Source: Pseudomonadota bacterium
GTDB taxonomy: Bacteria > Pseudomonadota > Gammaproteobacteria > Xanthomonadales > Rhodanobacteraceae
Reading direction: 5' to 3'
Length of the DNA stretch: 64,000 nucleotides
Assembly: GCA_021827205.1 (NCBI GenBank)
Contig: JAKAWV010000017.1
Span: 1-64,000 of the forward strand
Below, piece by piece: positions 58,567 through 64,000 of the stretch. Positions within the stretch are counted from its first letter, which is position 1; every line of letters begins with the position of its first letter. A program made the position numbers and the translations under genes. The notes beneath the pieces are model-generated. The model searched no databases. It was not told the origin of the DNA and saw nothing but the letters and a program-made list of their open reading frames with translations.

Positions 58567-59595
58567 ATGAACAAGGCGCAGGGTTGGCGCGTGACTGTGA
58601 TGGCGATCATCATCGTCGCGGTGCTGACCATCGTCGCGGTGGCTTGGCTGTATCGCGATTACCGCGACTTTGCCGGTGCGCCGCTGGCGCAGACTGCAGC
58701 ACACAGTATCGATATCCCGCGCGGCGCGACTTTGCGATCAATCATTGCAGCGTTACGGCGGCGAGGCGTCACGCACGCGCCGGAGCTGTACTGGCGCGCG
58801 CTGGCCGCCAGCATGGGCGTGAGCGATCGCCTGCACGCCGGCGAGTACGCGCTCGATGCCAAGCTGACTCCGCGCACGCTGCTGACGCGCATGGCCGAAG
58901 GTCGCGTGGTGCAACACATGTTCACCCTGGTCGATGGCTGGACCTTCGCCCAGGTGCGCGCGGCGCTGGCGCAGGCACCCAAGCTGCGCCACACGCTGCA
59001 AAATCTCAGTGACGCGCAAGTGGCGCAGCGCCTCGGCATCGACGAACCCAATCCCGAAGGCTGGCTGTTGCCGCAGACCTACGCTTACGTGCTGGGTGAT
59101 TCCGATCTGGACGTGTTGCGTCGCGCGCACGCGGCCATGCAGCGCACACTGGCTGCGGACTGGGCGGCGCGCGCCCCGGGGCTGCCGCTGCGGACGCCGT
59201 ATCAGGCGTTGATCCTGGCCTCGATCGTGGAGAAGGAATCCGCGCTGGCCAGCGAGCGGCCACGCATCGCCGGCGTATTCGTGCGGCGTCTCGAAATCGG
59301 CATGAAGCTGCAGACCGATCCCAGCGTCATCTACGGTCTCGGCGCGGCTTACCACGGTGACATCACGCGCAAGGATCTGGAAACCGACACCGCGTACAAC
59401 ACTTACACGCGCTATGGTCTACCGCCCACGCCGATCTGCATGCCCGGCGCGCCGGCGCTGCAAGCCGCGCTGCATCCGGCGCCGGGCAAGGCGCTGTACT
59501 TCGTCGCCAGGGGCAACGGCACGCACCAGTTCTCCGACACCTTGCAGGAGCAGAATCAAGCCGTGGACAAATACATCCTGCACCGGCAGCCATGA
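58567..59595 (+). CDS. mltG: Endolytic murein transglycosylase MltG
   Basis: A 342-aa membrane-anchored enzyme that cleaves nascent glycan strands and may terminate their growth. N-terminal helix VMAIIIVAVLTIVAVAWL (about 11-28), LysM-like domain, then the YceG core with catalytic Glu in ASIVEKESALA and TDPSVIYGLG. GGGAG precedes ATG 58567. The stop overlaps the tmk start by 4 nt. Confidence 0.95.
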   Translation: MNKAQGWRVTVMAIIIVAVLTIVAVAWLYRDYRDFAGAPLAQTAAHSIDIPRGATLRSIIAALRRRGVTHAPELYWRALAASMGVSDRLHAGEYALDAKLTPRTLLTRMAEGRVVQHMFTLVDGWTFAQVRAALAQAPKLRHTLQNLSDAQVAQRLGIDEPNPEGWLLPQTYAYVLGDSDLDVLRRAHAAMQRTLAADWAARAPGLPLRTPYQALILASIVEKESALASERPRIAGVFVRRLEIGMKLQTDPSVIYGLGAAYHGDITRKDLETDTAYNTYTRYGLPPTPICMPGAPALQAALHPAPGKALYFVARGNGTHQFSDTLQEQNQAVDKYILHRQP

Positions 59596-60224
59596 CACGC
59601 GGACGTTTCATCACCTTGGAAGGCGGCGAGGGCGCCGGCAAGAGCACATTGCTCAGCGGCCTCGAAAGCTGGCTGCGTGCGCAGGGCGTCGAGCCGCTGC
59701 GCACGCGCGAGCCCGGCGGCACCGCACTAGGCGAGGCGCTGCGCGCACTGCTGCTCGATCCCGCGCAAGCCGGGCTCAGCGCCGAATCCGAGTTGCTGCT
59801 GATGTTCGCCGCGCGCGCCGAGTTGGTGCGCAAGCTCATCGTGCCGGCGCTGGCGGCGGGGCGGTGGGTACTCAGCGACCGCTACACCGATGCCAGCTAC
59901 GCCTATCAGGGGGGGGGGCGCGGCCAGCCCGTCGCGCGCATTCGTGCGCTGGAGCAATGGGCCGCGCTGGATCTCAAGCCGGATCGCACGCTGCTGCTCG
60001 ATCTGCCGGTGGCCGCGGCGCGCGCGCGCGCCGCGGGGCGCGGCCATCCCGATCGTATCGAGCGCGAGAACGATGACTTCTTCGAGCGCGTGCTCAGCGT
60101 GTACCGCGCGCGCGCCGCCGCCGAGCCGCAGCGCTTCAGTCTGCTCGATGCGAGCGCATCACCTGATGTTGTGCTCGCTGCCGCGCAAGCTGCCGTGCAG
60201 CCGCTGCTGGGCGCACGCGCATGA
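59592..60224 (+). CDS. tmk: Thymidylate kinase, with G10 tract
   Basis: A 210-aa kinase that phosphorylates dTMP to dTDP. P-loop GGEGAGKST (residues 11-19), SDRYTDASYAYQGGGRG as the dTMP-binding and DR motif, and a lid region follow. The conserved Gln-Gly-Gly-Gly is encoded by ten consecutive G at 59909-59918, an unusual choice where most Gly codons here are GGC. ATGA overlap with mltG and 4-nt overlap with holB give a tight operon. Confidence 0.96.
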   Translation: MTRGRFITLEGGEGAGKSTLLSGLESWLRAQGVEPLRTREPGGTALGEALRALLLDPAQAGLSAESELLLMFAARAELVRKLIVPALAAGRWVLSDRYTDASYAYQGGGRGQPVARIRALEQWAALDLKPDRTLLLDLPVAAARARAAGRGHPDRIERENDDFFERVLSVYRARAAAEPQRFSLLDASASPDVVLAAAQAAVQPLLGARA

Positions 60225-61168
60225 GCACCGCACCGCCTGCCTGGCACGCCTCGCACTGGCAGCGTTTGCAACAGGCGTTGGAACATCAGCGCATGCCGCA
60301 CGCGCTGCTGCTATTGGGTCAAGGCGGGTTGGGCAAGCGTGCGTTCGCGCAGCGGCTGGTGGCGCGTCTGCTGTGCCGAGCGCCGCAAGCCGGCGAGGCT
60401 TGCGGGCAGTGCCATGGTTGTCGCTTGCGGCTGGCCGAAACTCATCCCGATCTGTACCGCCTCGGCCTCGCGCCCAACCGCGAGGGCAAGCTGCGCAGCG
60501 AGATCGTGATCGATCAGGTGCGCGCGGTGTGCGAAAAGCTCACCTTGGCCAGCCAGCTCGGCGGCTGGCGCGTCGCGCTGATCGATCCCGCCGATGCGCT
60601 CAATGCCGCCGCCTACAACGCGCTGCTGAAAACCCTTGAAGAGCCACCTGCCGCCGCGCTGCTGATCCTGTTGGCCGATCATCCCGAGCGTCTGCCGGCC
60701 ACGGTGCGCAGCCGTTGCCAGCGCGTGCAGTTTCAGGTGCCCGTGCGCGTCGAGGCCAGGTCTTGGCTCGATGCGCAGGGTTTGCGTGGCGACAGCGCGC
60801 TGGCACTGGATGCCGCCGAGGGCAACCCCGGGCTAGCCGCGGTCTACCTGCGCGAGGGCGCACTGCCGCGCCGCGAGGCAGTGCGCAGTGAGTTGGCGCA
60901 ATTGCTGGCGCAGCGCGCCGATGCGTTGGCGTTGGCGCAGAGCTGGAGTCAGGACAATCCCGCACAGCGCTTGCTGTTTGCCGCGCAGTGGCTGGCGCGT
61001 GAGCTGCGCGCGCACAGCACGGGCATGCGCGGGCCACTGGCCGCCGCGCGCACGCCGCTGCAATTGGCGCAATGGTTCGAGCAGGCCAACCGCGCGCGTG
61101 AGTTGTTGCGCGGGCCGCTGCGCAGTGACTTGGTGCTGCTCGACTTTCTCAGCCTGCGCAATGCCTGA
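60221..61168 (+). CDS. holB: DNA polymerase III delta-prime subunit
   Basis: A 315-aa clamp-loader AAA+ subunit. A degenerate Walker A GQGGLGKRAF (near residue 33), zinc-binding Cys set CGQCHGC, and the DPADALNAAAYNALLKTLEE and RSRCQ sensor regions match delta-prime, which lacks ATPase activity. It overlaps tmk by 4 nt, the normal tmk-holB order. In many relatives pilZ follows directly, but here a PIG-L gene intervenes. Confidence 0.95.
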   Translation: MSTAPPAWHASHWQRLQQALEHQRMPHALLLLGQGGLGKRAFAQRLVARLLCRAPQAGEACGQCHGCRLRLAETHPDLYRLGLAPNREGKLRSEIVIDQVRAVCEKLTLASQLGGWRVALIDPADALNAAAYNALLKTLEEPPAAALLILLADHPERLPATVRSRCQRVQFQVPVRVEARSWLDAQGLRGDSALALDAAEGNPGLAAVYLREGALPRREAVRSELAQLLAQRADALALAQSWSQDNPAQRLLFAAQWLARELRAHSTGMRGPLAAARTPLQLAQWFEQANRARELLRGPLRSDLVLLDFLSLRNA

Positions 61169-61254
61169 AGGCGATCAAGCAGTATTCTCGCGTACACGCG
61201 CCGCTGCGCCGCAGCGGCAGCGAGTGCGCTCGGGCTTATGATGCGGAAGCATTG

Positions 61255-62268
61255 ATGGCGACGACGATGAGCCCACTCGATCAACAACTCGCGCGGCTGC
61301 TGGCCGAGCCATCGGCAAGCGTGGTGGTGATCGCGCCACATCCCGATGACGAAACCATCGCCAGCGGCGGCCTGTTGCAACGCGCGCAGGCCGCCGGCGC
61401 GGCGGTGACGGTCGTGCTGTTGACCGATGGTGACAATAATCCGTGGCCGCAGCGCTGGCTGGAACACCGCCTGCGCATCGGCGCTGACGCGCGCGCCGCA
61501 TGGGGCCGCCGCCGTCGCGCGGAGGTGGTCGACGCGATCACGCGTCTCGGCCTGTCGGCCAGTTGCCTGCATGCCATGGGCTGGCACGATCTCGGCCTCA
61601 CTGCACGCATTGCCGATCAGTTGGCGGCAAGTCTCGCGGCGCTGCGCGGGGTGCTGCTGCCGTTGCGCCCGAACCTGATCGTGGCGCCGGTGCTCGATGA
61701 CCGACATCCCGATCACAGCGCCGCGCGCGTGCTCATCGAACTGGCCTTGGCGCACTGGCCCACGCCGCGTCCGACGCTGTGGGGTTTTGCCGTGCACGGT
61801 GTCGCGCCGCATGCGCAGTCGTTCACGTTGAGCAGGGATGAATGCGCGCGTAAAGGCCACGCACTCGAGGCGCACGCCAGCCAGCTCGCGCTGACCGGCG
61901 AGCGCTGGCGTCGGCGCGTTGCCAGGGGTGAGTTTTATGTGCCTGCCACCGCGCCCGCAGGCATGGGCGCGCGCATGGAGTTGCCGTGGCTTCCCGCCAT
62001 GCCGCAGCTCGGTGCTTGCGCGCTGCTGGTGGCCTGCGGCGAGCAGGCATGGCAATTACCCTGGCGCGAGAGCGCTGCCGCCGGACCACTGCGCTTGCAT
62101 CTGCAGCCGCAGCCGATGCTGAGCTTTGCGCAGACGCCGCGTGCTCCGGTATTCGTCAAGCTGTACAGCCGGCGTCCCAGTTTGTGGATCTTCGATCACT
62201 GGGGCTGGCGCCACGGCGGGCAGGCGTCCGCCTTGACCTTGCCCAGTGATTCCGCCAGTCTGGCTTGA
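61255..62268 (+). CDS. PIG-L family deacetylase
   Basis: A 337-aa protein whose first 180 residues are PIG-L/LmbE-like: zinc-binding HPDDET (near residue 30) and HPDHSAAR (near residue 142). Such enzymes remove N-acetyl groups from GlcNAc-type substrates. The C-terminal 130 residues are extra and unrecognised. ATG 61255 has GGAAG upstream. It overlaps no neighbour and lies between holB and pilZ; substrate unknown. Confidence 0.85.
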   Translation: MATTMSPLDQQLARLLAEPSASVVVIAPHPDDETIASGGLLQRAQAAGAAVTVVLLTDGDNNPWPQRWLEHRLRIGADARAAWGRRRRAEVVDAITRLGLSASCLHAMGWHDLGLTARIADQLAASLAALRGVLLPLRPNLIVAPVLDDRHPDHSAARVLIELALAHWPTPRPTLWGFAVHGVAPHAQSFTLSRDECARKGHALEAHASQLALTGERWRRRVARGEFYVPATAPAGMGARMELPWLPAMPQLGACALLVACGEQAWQLPWRESAAAGPLRLHLQPQPMLSFAQTPRAPVFVKLYSRRPSLWIFDHWGWRHGGQASALTLPSDSASLA

Positions 62269-62296
62269 TTCATCCTGGAATACTGTCGAGGTCATC

Positions 62297-62665
62297 ATGG
62301 CCGCCCCCGCCCAGCCCGCCAACAGCGCGCGTCAGAGCATCCTGCCGGTCGCGATCAAGGACGAGGCCACGCTGTATCAGAGCTACATGCCCTTCCTCAA
62401 GGGTGGCGGCCTGTTCGTGCCCACCACCAAGCGTTACAATCTAGGTGATGATCTGTTCCTTCTGATCAACCTTCTGGAAGACAAGGAGCGCCTGCCGGTC
62501 ACCGGTACCGTGGTGTGGATCACGCCGCAGGGCGCGCAGAGCAATCGCGTGGCCGGCATCGGCGTGCAGTTCTCCGAATCACCCGAGGGTGAGGTCGCGC
62601 GTCAGCGCATCGAGGCGCTGCTGGGCGCCAGGCTGGCTTCGGAAAAACCCACCTACACGCTCTGA
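62297..62665 (+). CDS. pilZ: Type IV pilus PilZ protein
   Basis: A 122-aa PilZ-domain protein required for type IV pilus assembly in Pseudomonas and Xanthomonas. The sequence LPVAIKDEATLYQSYMPFLK and GLFVPTTKRYNLGDDLFLLI, with VTGTVVWITP and VAGIGVQF, matches the pilus-type PilZ, which lacks the RxxxR and (D/N)xSxxG c-di-GMP motifs and works with PilB and FimX instead. GAGG precedes ATG 62297. Confidence 0.94.
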   Translation: MAAPAQPANSARQSILPVAIKDEATLYQSYMPFLKGGGLFVPTTKRYNLGDDLFLLINLLEDKERLPVTGTVVWITPQGAQSNRVAGIGVQFSESPEGEVARQRIEALLGARLASEKPTYTL

Positions 62666-62828
62666 GTGGAACTGTCCGGCGCGCAGAAAAACGCGCGCGT
62701 GAAGCGGGCTTTTGTACGTGCGCGCGTGGGTCGGGGTGACGGGATTCGTCCGCTACACCCAAGCATCGTGAATGACGTTGTGCAACCAGGATGCCGACTT
62801 ATTGATCATTGCGATGGGTGACACGCGC

Positions 62829-64000
62829 ATGAGTCAAATTAGAAAAACTGTCCGCGTCTGCATGGTGCTGGCGCTGACACTGTTCCTCGGTAGCTGCGGC
62901 GGTGGCGGCGGTGCGTCGGCACCCGGCCCGAGCTCGATGGTCGGCAATCCCGGCTCGACCGCCTTGATGCTGACTGCATCGCCCGCGGCCTTGTCACTGC
63001 CCGCAGGGGCATCGACCACGTTCAATCTCGGCGTCAGCCCGGTGTCCTACAGCCCGGTGGTGGTGACGCTGGCCAAGCCGCCGGTGGGCATGCAGGTGAG
63101 CACCAACGCCGGCGCGACGGCGGGCTCGGGCACGCAGAGCGTGACGCTCACCACCACGACCGCGGTCGTGGTCGGTACTTATTCGCTCACACTTGACGGC
63201 AGCAGCGGCGGCCAGTCGGCCAGCGTGCAGTTGACCGTGCAGGTGCAGCCCGCGCTGCCGGCCTCGTTCGTGCAGATCGAGCAACACACCTTCAATTACT
63301 TCTGGAACACCACCAACGCCAGCAACGGCCTGGCGCCGGATCATTACTCCACCGCCAACGGCCCTTCGCCCTATGCCAGCATCGCCGCCACCGGCTTTGC
63401 GCTCAGCGCCTATCCGATCGGCGTGCAGAACGGCTGGGTCACGCGCGCGCAGGCCGCGCAGCGCGTGCTGACCACGCTCAACTTTTTGTACGACGCACCA
63501 CAGGGCAGCGCTGCCAGCGGCACCAGCGGCGATGAAGGATTTTTCTACCACTTCCTCGACCTGAGCACCGGCGTGCGCTATGGCACGACCACGGGACTGT
63601 CGTCGGTGGACAACGCGCTGCTGATGGCCGGCGTGCTGTTCGATGCCAGTTACTTCAATGACGGCAGCAGCACCGACAACCAGATCCAGACCCTGGCCAA
63701 CGCGCTGTTCAGGCGCGTGAACTGGCAGTGGATGGCGCAGTCCGATTACCCGCTGGTCAATCTCGACTGGACCCCGGAGTCGGGCTTCTCGCCGTACAAC
63801 TGGCAGGGCTACAACGAGGCGATGATCCTCTACATCGAAGCACTGGGCTCGCCCACCTACGCGCTGCCGGCCAGCGCCTGGAGCGGCTGGACCGCGACCT
63901 ATCCCAACTTCTGGGGCACGTATTACGGCCGCGAGCAATTGAGCTTCGGACCGCTGTTCGGTTCGCAGTATTCCGAGGCGTGGATCGATTTCCGTGGCAT
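62829..64000 (+). CDS. Secreted lipoprotein with glucoamylase-like (GH144-like) domain, truncated by window end
   Basis: 390 codons are visible and the frame is open to the end of the window. MSQIRKTVRVCMVLALTLFL with LGSC is a lipoprotein signal (Cys near residue 23), followed by Gly-rich linker, a beta-sandwich/Big-type region (about 50-150) and a catalytic-type domain starting HTFNYFWNTTNASNGLAPDH, with SIAATGFALSAYPIGVQNGW, GFFYHFLDLSTG and SVDNALLMAGVL. These match the glucoamylase-like/endo-beta-1,2-glucanase family. It is probably surface or periplasmic; the substrate is inferred. Confidence 0.85.
   Translation, partial: MSQIRKTVRVCMVLALTLFLGSCGGGGGASAPGPSSMVGNPGSTALMLTASPAALSLPAGASTTFNLGVSPVSYSPVVVTLAKPPVGMQVSTNAGATAGSGTQSVTLTTTTAVVVGTYSLTLDGSSGGQSASVQLTVQVQPALPASFVQIEQHTFNYFWNTTNASNGLAPDHYSTANGPSPYASIAATGFALSAYPIGVQNGWVTRAQAAQRVLTTLNFLYDAPQGSAASGTSGDEGFFYHFLDLSTGVRYGTTTGLSSVDNALLMAGVLFDASYFNDGSSTDNQIQTLANALFRRVNWQWMAQSDYPLVNLDWTPESGFSPYNWQGYNEAMILYIEALGSPTYALPASAWSGWTATYPNFWGTYYGREQLSFGPLFGSQYSEAWIDFRG

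Overview
The window is a GC-rich, densely coded chromosomal segment of a gammaproteobacterium, most likely from the Xanthomonadales/Lysobacterales (Rhodanobacteraceae-like). The evidence is the order thrS-infC-rpmI-rplT-pheS-pheT-ihfA-merR-tRNA-Pro, a DksA with a long Lys/Ala/Pro-rich N-terminal arm, a dihydroorotase of the DDQVH type, the run yceD-rpmF-fabH-fabD-fabG-acpP-fabF-mltG-tmk-holB-pilZ, and degenerate heptanucleotide tandem arrays between genes. There is no rRNA, no insertion sequence, no prophage and no CRISPR array. One tRNA is present, tRNA-Pro(GGG).

Layout. Positions 1-2919 (minus): glmS and a UDP-glucuronate-4-epimerase-like gene. 2973-10576 (plus): a translation cluster (ThrRS, IF3, L35, L20, PheRS alpha and beta, IHF-alpha, a MerR regulator). 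It is preceded by a promoter, a possible leader peptide and an intrinsic terminator upstream of thrS that looks like an attenuator. 10638-11736 (plus): tRNA-Pro and prolyl iminopeptidase. 11798-14790 (minus): tdh-kbl-bpt, threonine catabolism plus an N-end-rule transferase. 14890-22069 (minus): a small unknown protein, a VanY-like peptidase, a DUF3887-like secreted protein, mfd, dihydroorotase and yidD. 22238-27160 (plus): dksA, then a lone 1245-aa fused restriction-modification enzyme. 27215-32478 (minus): kynU, a secreted protein, an FUSC-family transporter, efpL and an SDR dehydrogenase.

32575-45932 is a leucine/isovalerate catabolic region on the minus strand: leucine dehydrogenase, isovaleryl-CoA dehydrogenase, thiolase, both methylcrotonyl-CoA carboxylase subunits, methylglutaconyl-CoA hydratase and HMG-CoA lyase. 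Together these would take leucine to acetoacetate and acetyl-CoA. The set is split at 37.6-39.7 kb by a three-gene iron-uptake cassette on the plus strand (cupredoxin-like protein, FTR1 permease, outer-membrane barrel), whose promoter overlaps a good Fur-box match. An alaX editing gene also sits inside the set.

46147-52059 (minus): phoB-phoR-ppk and the periplasmic chaperone/protease bepA, with Pho-box-like direct repeats next to phoB. 52302-62665 (plus): a monothiol-size glutaredoxin, an AhpD/CMD-family protein, the fatty-acid synthesis cluster, then mltG-tmk-holB, a PIG-L deacetylase and pilZ. plsX and pabB/pabC, which occupy equivalent clusters in relatives, are absent here. The window ends inside a secreted lipoprotein with a glucoamylase-like/GH144-like domain.

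No wholly new system stands out. The most rewarding places for follow-up are the thrS leader, the Fur-controlled cassette splitting the leucine operon, the lone type IIG-like enzyme, the heptad arrays that run into fabD coding sequence, the two Pho-box-like sites and the ten-G tract inside tmk.
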